Source of the DNA: Sulfurisoma sp.
Lineage (GTDB): Bacteria; Pseudomonadota; Gammaproteobacteria; Burkholderiales; Rhodocyclaceae
Direction: 5' to 3'
NCBI GenBank assembly: GCA_030691075.1
Contig: JAUYFI010000022.1
Span: 34,063 to 98,062, forward strand
Length of the DNA stretch: 64,000 bases
Part shown: positions 20,344 to 32,189 of the stretch, piece by piece
Numbering within the stretch: position 1 is the first letter of the stretch
How the letters are laid out: every line of letters begins with the position of its first letter
Notes under the pieces: generated by a model
Database searches by the model: none
Seen by the model: the letters and a program-made list of their open reading frames with translations, nothing else
What the model was told of the DNA's origin: nothing
Translations under genes and position numbers: made by a program

Positions 20344-21543
20344 ATGTTTGAATTTGTTGAACCGGAACCCACGACCATCATCAAGGTCATCGGCGTCGGC
20401 GGCGCGGGTGGCAATGCCGTCGAGCACATGATCCGCGAGGGCGTGCAAGGCGTTGAGTTCATTTGCGCCAACACCGACGCGCAGGCGCTGAAACACATGA
20501 GCGCCGGCGTCAAGCTCCAGCTCGGGCCGGGTCTGGGCGCCGGCGGCAAGCCCGAGGTCGGCCGCGAGCATGCGCGGTTGGCCCGCGAGCAGATCGCCGA
20601 GGCGCTCGCCGGCGCCCACATGGCCTTCATCACCGCCGGCATGGGCGGCGGCACCGGCACCGGCGCCGCGCCCATCGTCGCCGAGGTGGCGCGCGAACTC
20701 GGCATCCTCACCGTCGCCGTGGTGACCAAGCCCTTCGACTACGAGGGCCGCCGCATGAGCCTGGCCGAGGCCGGTCTCAAGGAACTGGAAGAATCGGTCG
20801 ACTCGCTGATCGTCGTGCTCAACGAGAAGCTGATGGAAGTGCTGGGCGAGGACGTGCTGATGGACGAAGCCTTCCGGGCCGCCGACAACGTGCTCAAGAA
20901 TGCCGTCGGCGGCATCGCCGAGATCATCAACGTGCATGGCCACATCAACGTCGATTTCCAGGACGTGCGCACCGTGATGGGCGAGATGGGCAAGGCCATG
21001 ATGGGCTCGGGCGAAGCCACCGGCGTCGATCGCGCCCGCATCGCCGCCGAGAACGCCGCCGCCAGCCCGCTGCTCGAGGGCATCGAGTTGTCCGGCGCCC
21101 GCGGCGTGCTGGTCAATGTCAGCGCCAGCAAGCAGATCAGCATGAAGGAGTACAAGGAGGTGATGGCCACCATCCGCCAATACACCTCGCCCGAGGCGAC
21201 CGTGATCTGCGGCCTCGCCTACGACGAGGGCATGGAGGATCGCGTGCGCGTCACCGTGGTCGCCACCGGGCTGGGCGCGCCCGGCGTGCGCCGCCAGGCC
21301 AAGCCGACGCTGATCCACGACGCTGAAAGATTGAATGGCACGGACGGCAGGCCGGTGCCCGGCACGAGTTCGGGTTTCAATGTTCCCGAGGTGGGAGATG
21401 TGTTCCGCTCCAGCCGCGGCAACCGCGCCGCCAGCGTCGATTCCATGACTGCCAGTGGGGTCGATAAGTACGATATTCCTGCTTTCCTGCGCAGGGACAA
21501 CGACGAATCGTTGCCGGCCTTTTTCCGCAAACAGGCGGATTGA
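20344..21543 (+). CDS. ftsZ: Cell division GTPase FtsZ
   Basis: 399 aa; start at MFEFVEPEPT (20344) preceded by AAGGAGG, the strongest ribosome-binding site in the cluster, fitting its high expression. Nucleotide motif GGGTGTGAAP near residue 105. The conserved tail peptide KYDIPAFLRR binds FtsA/ZipA, and here a further ~16 residues (ending FFRKQAD) follow it. Forms the Z-ring. Confidence 0.97.
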   Translation: MFEFVEPEPTTIIKVIGVGGAGGNAVEHMIREGVQGVEFICANTDAQALKHMSAGVKLQLGPGLGAGGKPEVGREHARLAREQIAEALAGAHMAFITAGMGGGTGTGAAPIVAEVARELGILTVAVVTKPFDYEGRRMSLAEAGLKELEESVDSLIVVLNEKLMEVLGEDVLMDEAFRAADNVLKNAVGGIAEIINVHGHINVDFQDVRTVMGEMGKAMMGSGEATGVDRARIAAENAAASPLLEGIELSGARGVLVNVSASKQISMKEYKEVMATIRQYTSPEATVICGLAYDEGMEDRVRVTVVATGLGAPGVRRQAKPTLIHDAERLNGTDGRPVPGTSSGFNVPEVGDVFRSSRGNRAASVDSMTASGVDKYDIPAFLRRDNDESLPAFFRKQAD

Positions 21544-21660
21544 GGCAAGGTTTGGCGGCGCGACCGGGGGAGATTCGCCTCCCCCCGACCGCTCCGCCTG
21601 CCATGGTAAGATCGTCGCCCCGAACAATGCCTTTGCCATATCCTCTCCGCTAGCCCGTCC

Positions 21661-22581
21661 ATGCTGCGCCAGCGCACGCTCAAGTCCGTCATCAACGCCA
21701 CTGGCGTCGGTCTTCATTCCGGCGTCAAGGTGCGGTTGACGCTGCGTCCGGCCCAGCCGAATACGGGTATCGTTTTCCGTCGCGTCGATCTCGATCCGCC
21801 GGTCGACCTGCGCGCCGATCCCTTCGGTGTCGGCGACACGCGCATGGCCTCGGTGCTCGAGCACGATGGTGTGCGCCTCGGCACCGTCGAGCACCTGATG
21901 TCGGCGCTGGCCGGTCTCGGCATCGACAATCTCTACGCCGACGTCGACGCCGCCGAGCTGCCGATCATGGACGGTTCGGCCGGCCCCTTCGTGTTCCTGC
22001 TGCAATCCGCCGGCATTGAGGAACAGAACGCGCCGAAACGCTTTCTTCGCATCAAAAAGCCCGTCGAAGTGAAGGATGGCGACAAATGGGCACGGCTCGA
22101 GCCCTACGACGGATTCAGGCTGACGTTTTCCATCGCCTTCAACCACCCGGCGGTGGATCAGACCGGAAATCGCGTTGTGGTCGATTTTGCCGACGACTCT
22201 TACATCCGCGACATCTCACGCGCCCGCACTTTCGGTTTCACCCAGGATGTCGAGGCCCTGCGCGCCCAGGGCCTGGCGCTCGGCGGCAGCCTCGACAACG
22301 CCATCGTAATGGACGAATACCGCATCCTCAACACCGACGGCCTGCGGCTTCCCGACGAGTTCGCCCGTCACAAGATGCTCGACGCCATCGGCGACCTCTA
22401 TCTCGCCGGCCATCCCCTGCTGGCCGCCTTCTCGGCCCACAAGTCCGGGCATGCGCTCAACAACCAGTTGCTGCGCACCCTGCTGGCGGATGCCTCGGCC
22501 TGGGAACTGGTGAGTTTCGAGGATGCCGCGGCCGCTCCGGCCGGCATCGCGAACCTCTATCCCGAACTGCAGGCGGCTTGA
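21661..22581 (+). CDS. lpxC: UDP-3-O-acyl-N-acetylglucosamine deacetylase
   Basis: 306 aa. N-terminal [18 protein letters not shown], zinc ligand region [12 protein letters not shown] and catalytic [10 protein letters not shown] match LpxC, the committed zinc enzyme of lipid A synthesis, so the cell has an LPS outer membrane. It follows ftsZ after 117 bp that hold a small GGGGGAG/CTCCCCC hairpin and no gene. Confidence 0.96.
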   Translation: MLRQRTLKSVINATGVGLHSGVKVRLTLRPAQPNTGIVFRRVDLDPPVDLRADPFGVGDTRMASVLEHDGVRLGTVEHLMSALAGLGIDNLYADVDAAELPIMDGSAGPFVFLLQSAGIEEQNAPKRFLRIKKPVEVKDGDKWARLEPYDGFRLTFSIAFNHPAVDQTGNRVVVDFADDSYIRDISRARTFGFTQDVEALRAQGLALGGSLDNAIVMDEYRILNTDGLRLPDEFARHKMLDAIGDLYLAGHPLLAAFSAHKSGHALNNQLLRTLLADASAWELVSFEDAAAAPAGIANLYPELQAA

Positions 22582-22598
22582 TCCCGACTGTAGGGTTT

Positions 22599-23042
22599 CT
22601 AGCCGCGCTCGACCAATTTGGCCAATGCAAGCTTAAGGCGAGACCCTTCAGGCAAGCGCCTTTCAAGCGATGTGAGTCCTTGCTTTGCTTGATCGCCAAT
22701 GCCTGTGGGGGCTTGGCGCGGGGCTTGGATGGGTTTTTCGTTGCGCCCTTGCACGCGGATTTCAATTCCATTAACCTCCGCCGCTTCAAAACGTACAAGG
22801 TCGGCGAGCCGCGGTGCCAGTTGCCTGAGCTTTGCCGCCACCGCGCCATTATCGGCGTGGATAACGAGCTTCCCCGACTTGAGATTCGCCACGCGGGCGC
22901 CGCGGGCAAGGCTGACTGGTAGGTTAGCCGCAAGAATAGCTTGCAGCCGCGCCAGGCGGGAAGCATGGGAAGACAGTCGAGCCATGCCGGCATCGGCGAG
23001 CAGGCAGTCTTCGAGAGAACGGACAGTGCGGCGCGGCCGCAT
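22599..23042 (-). CDS. DUF721/DciA-like protein
   Basis: About 147 aa, start at ATG 23042 (PRRTVRSLEDCLLADAG); ATG 23075 is an in-frame alternative. RLQAILAANLPVSLARGARVANLKSGKLVIHADNGAVAAKLRQL is the DUF721 core, the family of DciA, which assists loading of replicative helicase in bacteria without DnaC. The basic C-terminal half looks disordered. Convergent with lpxC (17 nt apart); its start lies 27 bp from that of the divergent M23 gene. Confidence 0.82.
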   Translation of the reverse strand: MRPRRTVRSLEDCLLADAGMARLSSHASRLARLQAILAANLPVSLARGARVANLKSGKLVIHADNGAVAAKLRQLAPRLADLVRFEAAEVNGIEIRVQGRNEKPIQAPRQAPTGIGDQAKQGLTSLERRLPEGSRLKLALAKLVERG

Positions 23043-23069
23043 GGTGCAATACCTGAAAGGGTGCAGAGC

Positions 23070-24008
23070 ATGCATATTATTCTCGTCTCCGACAGAATGA
23101 CAACGGCCAAGACCCTGACGTTGACCTGGCGTCACCTGATACTGGGCAGCGGTCTGCTGGTCGCCTCGGTCATCGCACTATCCACCCTGTTTTCCTATTT
23201 CACCGTCCGCCATGCCGCCGAGTTGCGTCTGCCCTTCCTGCAGGACCTGATGCGCGTCGTCTCCGCCGAGGAAACGCAGAAGAGCCGCGACTATGTGCGC
23301 GAAAACCTCAATGCCATGGCCGTCAAGCTCGGCCAGATGCAGGCCCAACTGCTGCGGCTGGACTCGCTGGGCGAGCGCCTGGCCTCGGTTTCCGGACTCA
23401 AGCTGCAGGACGCGCGCACCCAGGCACCGGACCGGGACAGCCGCGGCGGCCCGCTGGTCAACCCCTCCGCGCTATCCGCCAATGAACTGCAGCAGGCAGT
23501 CGAGGCCCTGGGCCGCCAGCTCGAAGCCAGGACCGACACCCTGAGCCTGCTCGAAGCGCAGCTGTTCGAGGATCGCGTGCGCAAGGCGCGACTGCCGACC
23601 ACCCTGCCCGTCGACGCGCAATGGAACGCCTCGGCCTATGGCTGGCGCCTCGATCCCTTCACCGGCCAGCGCGCGATGCACGAAGGCGTGGACTTTCCAG
23701 CCGAGGTCGGCATTCCCATCGTCGCTGCCGCGGCGGGCGTGGTGATCGCCGCCGAGCGCCATCCCGAATACGGCCTGATGATCGACATCGACCACGGCAA
23801 CGACCTGATTACCCGCTATGCCCATGCCTCGAAGCTGCTGGTGCAGCCGGGCGCCTTCGTCAAACGCGGCCAGAACATCGCCGCCGTCGGCAACACCGGC
23901 CGCTCGACCGGTCCCCACCTGCACTTCGAGGTGCGCATCAAGGGCGCGGCGCAAAATCCCAACCGCTTCCTGCAGATGGCTGCCGATACCCACGGCCACC
24001 GCCACTGA
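23070..24008 (+). CDS. M23 family metallopeptidase (LytM-type), membrane-anchored
   Basis: 312 aa starting MHIILVSDRM. One N-terminal transmembrane helix (LILGSGLLVASVIALSTL), a coiled-coil stretch, then the M23 domain with HEGVDFPAEVG (HxxxD), HGNDLITRYAH and HLHFEVR. The zinc ligands are present, so it may be an active endopeptidase on periplasmic peptidoglycan. This M23 gene beside secA is a common betaproteobacterial arrangement. Confidence 0.9.
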   Translation: MHIILVSDRMTTAKTLTLTWRHLILGSGLLVASVIALSTLFSYFTVRHAAELRLPFLQDLMRVVSAEETQKSRDYVRENLNAMAVKLGQMQAQLLRLDSLGERLASVSGLKLQDARTQAPDRDSRGGPLVNPSALSANELQQAVEALGRQLEARTDTLSLLEAQLFEDRVRKARLPTTLPVDAQWNASAYGWRLDPFTGQRAMHEGVDFPAEVGIPIVAAAAGVVIAAERHPEYGLMIDIDHGNDLITRYAHASKLLVQPGAFVKRGQNIAAVGNTGRSTGPHLHFEVRIKGAAQNPNRFLQMAADTHGHRH

Positions 24009-24121
24009 TCCGCGTCGCCCGGGCCGCCCCATTCCCGTCTTGGCCCAGATCAAGGCCGGCCGGGGCCGCATGGTAGAATTCGCCCTTTCGCCGACCCCGG
24101 CGCTGGACGACTCCCAACCAC

Positions 24122-26875
<2,754 letters not shown>

Positions 26876-26884
26876 AAACCATGA

Positions 26885-26965
26885 ACCACGGAGACACAGA
26901 GGCACGGAGGAGGACGATTCTTTCACGGGCATTGGCACTTCTCCGTGCCTCTGTGTCTCCGTGGT
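26885..26965. repeat. Palindromic repeat, ACCACGGAGACACAGAGG variant, copy 2
   Basis: A perfect 25-bp inverted repeat: arm ACCACGGAGACACAGAGGCA+CGGAG at 26885-26909 and its complement at 26941-26965, loop 31 bp. It occupies the secA-mtnA junction, and the GTG start of mtnA lies within the last bases of the right arm. Arm sequence differs from the other copies (GGAGACACAGAGG instead of GAAGACACGAAGG) yet pairs perfectly. Confidence 0.9.
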
Positions 26966-27953
26966 AAAAGAGGTTCTTGCCACAATCCGCGAGGATGGCG
27001 ATGCGGTGGTCATCCTCGATCAGACCCGGCTGCCCGGGGAGACGGCCTTCGTTGTCCTCCGTGGCTTGGAAGACGCCGCCAATGCCATCCGCGTCATGCA
27101 GGTGCGCGGCGCGCCGCTGATCGGCGCCACGGCGGCCTACGGTGTTGCGCTGGCGCTACAGGAAGGCCGCCCGCTCGAAGACGCGCTGACAGCTCTTGCC
27201 GCCACCCGTCCGACCGCGGTTAACCTCCACTGGGCGCTGAAACGCATGCGCCTCGTCCTCGAAAACTCGGCGCTGGCGACACGGCGCGATTTGGCCTGGA
27301 ACGAAGCTCGCGCCATCGCGCGCGAGGACGAGGCCGCCAATGCCGCCATCGGCCAGCATGGCCTGCCGCTGCTGCAGGCCATCGCCGCCCGCAAGGGACG
27401 CATCAACGCGATGACCCATTGCAACGCCGGCTGGCTCGCCACCGTTGCCAACGGCACCGCGCTCGCCCCCATCTATGCCGCACAGGACGCCGGCCTCGAC
27501 GTCCATGTCTGGGTCTCCGAAACCCGCCCCCGCAACCAGGGCCACCTCACCGCCTGGGAACTCGAACAGGCCGGCATACCGCACACCCTCATCGCCGACA
27601 ATGCCGCCGGCCTGCTGCTGATGCAGGGCAAGGTCGATTGCGTCATCGTTGGCGCCGACCGCATCGCCGCCAACGGCGATACCGCCAACAAGATCGGCAC
27701 ATATTTGAAGGCGCTGGCGGCCCGCGAACACGGCGTGCCGTTCTACGTTGCCGCCCCCGTTTCCACCATCGATTTCGCCTGCCCCGATGGTGCGCACATT
27801 CCCATCGAGGAGCGCGCCGCCGAAGAAGTCGGCGCCGGCGACACGCCGGTGGCCAATCCCGCCTTCGACGTCACGCCGGCGGGGTTGATTTCCGGTGTCA
27901 TCACCGAGCGCGGTATCATTACCGCGTCGAATCTCCGATCGGTGATGCCATGA
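26961..27953 (+). CDS. mtnA: S-methyl-5-thioribose-1-phosphate isomerase
   Basis: 330 aa from GTG 26961 (VVKEVLATIREDG); the family start lies close before ILDQTRLP, and the earlier part of the ORF is repeat DNA. VRGAPLIGATAAYG, THCNAGWLAT, GADRIAANGDTANKIGTY and NPAFDVTP are MtnA signatures. It converts methylthioribose-1-P to methylthioribulose-1-P. A stretch EEVGAGDTP near residue 290 may be a degenerate copy of the dispersed repeat. ATGA overlap with the next small gene. Confidence 0.93.
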   Translation: MVKEVLATIREDGDAVVILDQTRLPGETAFVVLRGLEDAANAIRVMQVRGAPLIGATAAYGVALALQEGRPLEDALTALAATRPTAVNLHWALKRMRLVLENSALATRRDLAWNEARAIAREDEAANAAIGQHGLPLLQAIAARKGRINAMTHCNAGWLATVANGTALAPIYAAQDAGLDVHVWVSETRPRNQGHLTAWELEQAGIPHTLIADNAAGLLLMQGKVDCVIVGADRIAANGDTANKIGTYLKALAAREHGVPFYVAAPVSTIDFACPDGAHIPIEERAAEEVGAGDTPVANPAFDVTPAGLISGVITERGIITASNLRSVMP

Positions 27954-28186
27954 GAGTTGTCGGGAAACGCGTGCAGGACGATATCAGCTTCGACGCCTCG
28001 GCCGAAAAGCTGCTCAGCGGCGCGCGCTGGAACGATGCCATGCAACAAGCCTTCGGCGCGAACCAGCCTGGCATATTCCCGAAGGGCGTCTTCCGCTACC
28101 GTTCCCACGAAGAAGCCGACGAGGCCCTGCTCGATGCCCTGGCCAAGCGCATGGCGACGATTGCACTGGCGCGGAGAAATGGCTGA
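27950..28186 (+). CDS. Small hypothetical protein paired with a nucleotidyltransferase
   Basis: 78 aa, ATG overlapping the mtnA stop; hidden in the track inside a longer ORF. It contains GIFPKGVFRYRSHEEADE, a pattern I have seen in small proteins next to DUF6036-type nucleotidyltransferases, but no function is known to me. Its end overlaps the nucleotidyltransferase start by 8 nt, so the two are translationally coupled and behave as a cassette. It could be an antitoxin-like partner; that is inference from size and arrangement. Confidence 0.7.
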   Translation: MRVVGKRVQDDISFDASAEKLLSGARWNDAMQQAFGANQPGIFPKGVFRYRSHEEADEALLDALAKRMATIALARRNG

Positions 28187-28679
28187 GGAAAAGACGTCTC
28201 GCGCCGCCACGACCGACGATCTGCTGCGCGTGATTCGTGCATTGAACGAGCAAGGCGCGGACTATCTTCTGGTGGGCGGCTATGCCCTCTATGCCCATGG
28301 CTACCAGCGTGCGACAACTGATATCGATATTCTGGTCCCCTCGACCCGCGAGAGTGCCACCCGGGTAACCCAAGCGCTACTGCTGTTGCCAGATCGGGCG
28401 GCGGGGCAAATCGATCCGGCCTGGTTCGAGGAGGGAAACACCATCCGCGTGGCCGACGAATTCGTTGTCGATGTCATGTTCAATGCCTGCGGCGAAAGCT
28501 ACGAAAGTTTGCTGCCGCATGCACAGACCGTCATTCTGGACGACGGCACGCCGGTCAAAACAATCGATCTCGAGGGTTTGCTCAAGACCAAGCAGACAGT
28601 CCGCGGCAAGGATGCAGGCGACCGACTCGCGCTGGAGCGCGCGCTGGAGGAGCTGAAGCGGCGAAACCCGCATGGCTGA
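28179..28679 (+). CDS. Nucleotidyltransferase-fold protein (DUF6036/AbiEii-like)
   Basis: 166 aa. LLVGGYALYAHGYQRATTDID fits the GG-x-D-x-D signature of minimal nucleotidyltransferases (pol-beta fold), with a further acidic position at FVVDVMF; metal-binding residues appear intact. Relatives include AbiEii/MenT toxins and uncharacterised DUF6036 proteins. It overlaps the 78-aa gene upstream and the aldolase gene downstream, so it sits within the mtnA-aldolase transcription unit. A toxin or RNA-modifying role is possible but not shown. Confidence 0.78.
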   Translation: MAEEKTSRAATTDDLLRVIRALNEQGADYLLVGGYALYAHGYQRATTDIDILVPSTRESATRVTQALLLLPDRAAGQIDPAWFEEGNTIRVADEFVVDVMFNACGESYESLLPHAQTVILDDGTPVKTIDLEGLLKTKQTVRGKDAGDRLALERALEELKRRNPHG

Positions 28680-29310
28680 CCCCGACGTACGTTCCGCCGT
28701 CCTCGCCACCGCGCGCGCCATGAACGCGGCGGGGCTCAATCGCGGTACGGCGGGCAACGTCAGCGCGCGCCACGAAGATGGCTTTTACGTTACGCCGACC
28801 GGCATGGATTACGACGAAGTCGCGCCCGAGGACATCGTCTTCGTCGGCTTCGACGGTTCAGTCTCCGGCAAGCGCAAGCCCTCCAGCGAATGGCGCTTCC
28901 ACCGCGACATCTACGCGGCGCGGCCGGAGGCCGGCTCGATCCTGCATGCCCACGCATCGTTCGCCACCGCGCTGGCCTGTCGCGGTGAGCCGATTCCGCC
29001 GTTCCACTACATGATCGCCCGCTTCGGTGGCGCCGACATCCGCTGTGCGGCCTATGCCACTTTCGGTACACAGGAACTCTCAGACGCGATGATCGAAGCG
29101 CTGGAAGGGCGCTGCGCCTGCCTGATGGCGCATCATGGCATGGTGGTGTTCGGTGGGGATATGAAGCAGGCGCTGGCGCTGGCCGTCGAGTTCGAGGCCT
29201 TGTGCGAGCAGTACTGGCGGGTCTTGGCGCTGGGGCCGGCGAAGCTGCTGCCGGCAGACGAAATGCAAAGGGTAATCGGGAAATTTGCCGGCTACGGCCG
29301 GCAGGACTGA
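28672..29310 (+). CDS. Class II aldolase/adducin family, probable methylthioribulose-1-P aldolase
   Basis: 212 aa. GTAGNVSAR binds the substrate phosphate, SSEWRFHRDIY carries the catalytic acid, and HAHASF and MAHHGM supply the zinc histidines of fuculose-1-phosphate-type aldolases. Location in the mtnA unit suggests it is the Ald2-type enzyme of the DHAP shunt, cleaving methylthioribulose-1-P (or 5-deoxyribulose-1-P) to DHAP and an aldehyde. Substrate is inferred from context only; no mtnB dehydratase or other mtn gene is visible nearby. Confidence 0.8.
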   Translation: MADPDVRSAVLATARAMNAAGLNRGTAGNVSARHEDGFYVTPTGMDYDEVAPEDIVFVGFDGSVSGKRKPSSEWRFHRDIYAARPEAGSILHAHASFATALACRGEPIPPFHYMIARFGGADIRCAAYATFGTQELSDAMIEALEGRCACLMAHHGMVVFGGDMKQALALAVEFEALCEQYWRVLALGPAKLLPADEMQRVIGKFAGYGRQD

Positions 29311-29311
29311 T

Positions 29312-30010
29312 TCAGCCGCCCAGCATCTCTTTCGTGTCGATCGCCAGATCGCTCTCGTCCGTCGGCGATTCGGCCGCCCATTGCGCCGGCTTGGCCGGAT
29401 CGGAATAGATTCGGCGCATCAAGCCGTTGATCTCGAAAAATTGCGAATGGCGGAAGGCCTTCGCGGTTTCGAGCACGGCCAGTTCGACGATACGGGTTGC
29501 CATCAGGTTCTGCGGCGGTGTGCGCTTGTCGGCCAGAAACGCGCGGCAGGCCGATTCCGACAGCGAATAATAGCCGCGGCAGGTGATCGGCCGACTAGCG
29601 TACACGGCGCAGCCCTGTTCGGTCAGAAAGGCGCATGGGGGATTTTCCACGCCGGTTGGGCTTGACGACAGGAGCGCGGCGATGACGGCGGTTTTTTGCT
29701 CGACAGGCGTTCTTTCCTCGAGATGCCGGACAAGCAGCACGGCCTCGGTGGTCGTAAGGGTGATGCGCTGAAACTGGCAGCAGTGATTGCAGCCGGCCCG
29801 ACAGGGCAGGGCGACCGTGGCTCGCGCCTTCTGTTCCTCGATTGCCGTATCCGCGGCGGCCAGCAAATCGGCATAGCGCGCCGCGGGCGAATCCCGGTTG
29901 GCGCGGCTGTTCCAGGTCGCGGCGAGTCGCGCCGAGACCTTCTCGGCGATCGCGAGCAGGGCCGGATCATGGCGGCAGAATGCCGCCAGCTGCTTGCTTA
30001 CATTGGCCAT
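29312..30010 (-). CDS. YkgJ-type cysteine-cluster protein
   Basis: 232 aa. CRAGCNHCCQ near residue 75 followed by CAFLTEQGCAVYASRPITCRGY is the zinc/iron-chelating CxxxCxxCC pattern of the YkgJ/UPF0153 family. Biochemical role unknown. It ends 2 bp from the convergent aldolase gene. Confidence 0.82.
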   Translation of the reverse strand: MANVSKQLAAFCRHDPALLAIAEKVSARLAATWNSRANRDSPAARYADLLAAADTAIEEQKARATVALPCRAGCNHCCQFQRITLTTTEAVLLVRHLEERTPVEQKTAVIAALLSSSPTGVENPPCAFLTEQGCAVYASRPITCRGYYSLSESACRAFLADKRTPPQNLMATRIVELAVLETAKAFRHSQFFEINGLMRRIYSDPAKPAQWAAESPTDESDLAIDTKEMLGG

Positions 30011-30024
30011 CGTCTCTCCACAAA

Positions 30025-30051
30025 GAAAAACGGCCGCCCGAAGGCGGCCGT
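30025..30051 (-). terminator. Rho-independent terminator of the porin gene
   Basis: On the minus strand ACGGCCGCC-TTCG-GGCGGCCGT followed by TTTTTC: a 9-bp GC stem, a UUCG tetraloop and a U-tract 30 bp after the porin stop. Confidence 0.9.
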
Positions 30052-30080
30052 CTTATTCCTAAAAGAACCGGGAGGTTCGA

Positions 30081-31175
30081 TTAGAAGGAGTGACCCATGC
30101 CGAGGCTGAGGCCGGTGGTGCGGACGGCACCGTTGGCACCCAAAGCAGCCAGGTTGGCACCGGAGGTCAAGCCGTAACGACCATCCTGGTTGTTGCTCAC
30201 ATTGCCGTACTGCACATACATGTTGGTGCGCTTGGACAGGTCGTACTGGTAGCCCAGACCGACGTGGGTCGCATCCTTGTTGGCAGCGGTCTTGTCGTTG
30301 CCGCGGTTGATGGCGGCCTTGATGGTGCCCATGCCCATCGGCACTTGCAGGCCGATCAGCCAGTCGCCGTTGTCGATGTTGGTGGTCGAAGAAGAAGAGC
30401 GCAGGCTGTTGTACATCAGCGAAAGGGTCAGCGGCGCGAACTTGTAGGCACCGCCGATGGCGGTCGAGTAGAGGTGCTGACCATTGGCGATGTTGTCGGC
30501 CAAACGGATGAAGGCGGCACCGACGAGCAGCGGGCCGTTGGAATAGACACCCTTCAGGCTGGCGGTGGAATTAGAGACAGCGCCGGTGGTGTTTTCCTCG
30601 CCCATGCCGTACAGGGCGCCGACCGTGAAGCCGTTGATGTTGGGCGACACGTAGTTCATCGAGTTCGAGGCGCGGGTCACGGCACCGACGCCGACGGGGT
30701 GAATGGCAAGGATGGACGCGACGCCGACGGCGCCGAACGGATCAACCGCCTTGGCGACCAGGAAGAACGGGGTGTAGTGACGACCGACGGTCAGGGTGCC
30801 GAAATTGCCCGACACGCCGACGTAGGATTGACGGAAGGAGGCTTCCATGCCGGTCGTGCCGGGAGCTTGGGCGCTGGCAGCGGCACCATCAACGTTCACG
30901 TTGTATTCGGCGGTAAACACAGCCTTCATGCCGTTGCCGAGGGCTTCCTCACCCTTGAAGCCGATCATCGAGGACTTGTTCAGGCCGTTGTTGATGCCGT
31001 TGATCGAGGCAGCGGTAGCGGAGCCGACGGTGTAGGCGCCGGTACCGTTCCTGTGGGTGCCGGTCAGGGACTGGTAGCCAGCGTCGAGGTTGCCGTAGAT
31101 GGTGACGTTGGACTGAGCGAAGGCGGCGCCGGAAGCGACAGCGGCGACGGCCAGAGCGATGATTTTCTTTTGCAT
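30081..31175 (-). CDS. Outer-membrane porin (Gram-negative porin family)
   Basis: 364 aa. Signal peptide QKKIIALAVAAVASGAAFA cleaved before QSNVTIYG, then a 16-strand-type barrel with SSMIGFKGEEALGNGMKAVF and TVGRHYTPFF, ending GLSLGMGHSF with the C-terminal Phe needed for barrel assembly. Typical betaproteobacterial trimeric porin. A GGAG ribosome-binding site lies 9 nt before the ATG. Strong expression is suggested by the perfect terminator downstream. Confidence 0.93.
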   Translation of the reverse strand: MQKKIIALAVAAVASGAAFAQSNVTIYGNLDAGYQSLTGTHRNGTGAYTVGSATAASINGINNGLNKSSMIGFKGEEALGNGMKAVFTAEYNVNVDGAAASAQAPGTTGMEASFRQSYVGVSGNFGTLTVGRHYTPFFLVAKAVDPFGAVGVASILAIHPVGVGAVTRASNSMNYVSPNINGFTVGALYGMGEENTTGAVSNSTASLKGVYSNGPLLVGAAFIRLADNIANGQHLYSTAIGGAYKFAPLTLSLMYNSLRSSSSTTNIDNGDWLIGLQVPMGMGTIKAAINRGNDKTAANKDATHVGLGYQYDLSKRTNMYVQYGNVSNNQDGRYGLTSGANLAALGANGAVRTTGLSLGMGHSF

Positions 31176-31376
31176 GTGTGAATCTCCAAAAGTGTTGTGA
31201 TTACTCGAGACTTGCGGCGATCAATGACTCCACGTGGTTGGCCACTGCGCACCACATCCCTCCCGATCGGGAAGTTGGCGCCATTCTGCCGGTGTCGCCG
31301 GGAGCGGGGCAAGGGAAAAGCGGGTTTGCGGGCCGGGGGGCGGGGAGGTTGTTGGTTTTTTGCAACAGGCCCGTGG
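31176..31376. other. Porin upstream region
   Basis: 201 bp between the porin start and the trpC stop. It must hold the porin promoter on the minus strand, but no clear -35/-10 pair is visible. A CCCGATCGGG palindrome lies near 31263. No gene seen. Confidence 0.5.
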
Positions 31377-32189
31377 TCAGGCGAAAAGCCTTGCCAGCGC
31401 AAGGCCTGGCGAGGCGGCGCGCATGAAGGCCTCGCCGACCAGGAAGGCATGGACGTTGTTTTGGCGCATCAGAGCGACGTCCTCTGGCTTGAGGATGCCG
31501 GACTCGGTGACGACGATGCGATCGGCCGGGATGCGGGCCAACTGGTCGAGGGTGGTGTCGAGGCTGACCTCGAAGGTGCGCAGGTTGCGGTTGTTGATGC
31601 CGATCAGCGGGGTCTTGAGCTGCAGGGCGGCATCGACCTCGGCGCCGTCGTGGGCTTCGACCAGCACGGCCATGCCGAGCGACCGGGCGAGGGCTTCGAG
31701 TTCCAGCATCCGGGGCACGGACAGCGCGGCGACGATGAGCAGGATGGCGTCGGCGCCCATGGCGCGAGCTTCATGGACCTGATACGGGTCGATCATGAAG
31801 TCCTTGCGCAGTACCGGCAGGGCGCAGGCGGCGCGGGCCTGTTGCAGATATTCCGGCGCACCCTGGAAGAACTGGCGGTCGGTGAGCACGGAGAGGCAGG
31901 CGGCGCCGTGCCTCTCGTAGTCGGCGGCGATTTCGGCCGGACGGAAATCCTCACGCAAGACGCCTTTCGACGGGCTGGCCTTCTTGATTTCGGCGATGAC
32001 CGCCGTACCGCCAGTCCCACGGGGATTTCCTTCGGTCACGCCGATTATTTTCCGGATGGCGCCGGCGAAGTCGCGCGCGGGCGGCTGGGCTTCCGCTTCG
32101 GCGCGGATGACGACGAGCGGCTTGGCCGCCCGCGCCGCCGCGACCTCCTCGCGCTTGACGGCAAGTATCTTGTTCAGGATGTCGCTCAT
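31377..32189 (-). CDS. trpC: Indole-3-glycerol phosphate synthase
   Basis: 270 aa. [61 protein letters not shown] and VTESGI are TrpC signatures. Catalyses ring closure to indole-glycerol-phosphate. The segment [17 protein letters not shown] near residue 48, just before the conserved [13 protein letters not shown], is encoded by the long form of the dispersed repeat and is absent from ordinary TrpC proteins in this form. The start overlaps the trpD stop. Confidence 0.95.
   Translation of the reverse strand: MSDILNKILAVKREEVAAARAAKPLVVIRAEAEAQPPARDFAGAIRKIIGVTEGNPRGTGGTAVIAEIKKASPSKGVLREDFRPAEIAADYERHGAACLSVLTDRQFFQGAPEYLQQARAACALPVLRKDFMIDPYQVHEARAMGADAILLIVAALSVPRMLELEALARSLGMAVLVEAHDGAEVDAALQLKTPLIGINNRNLRTFEVSLDTTLDQLARIPADRIVVTESGILKPEDVALMRQNNVHAFLVGEAFMRAASPGLALARLFA
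31998..32050 (-). repeat. Dispersed repeat, long form with 24-bp core (in trpC)
   Basis: In the coding direction AAAATAATCGGCG, then TGACCGAAGGAAATCCCCGT+GGGA, then CTGGCGGTACGGCGGT. The core is identical to the murD copy; the flanks match the short form found in murE, argJ and ribD. Here it is sense with the gene. Confidence 0.85.

Noticed and set aside
21544-21660. Terminator between ftsZ and lpxC
   Set aside because: There is a GGGGGAG/CTCCCCC hairpin but no T-tract, so it was not called.
22457-23110. 217-aa minus-strand ORF overlapping the DciA-like gene
   Set aside because: Alternative frame without family motifs; the overlapping frame ending at 22599 carries the DUF721 pattern.
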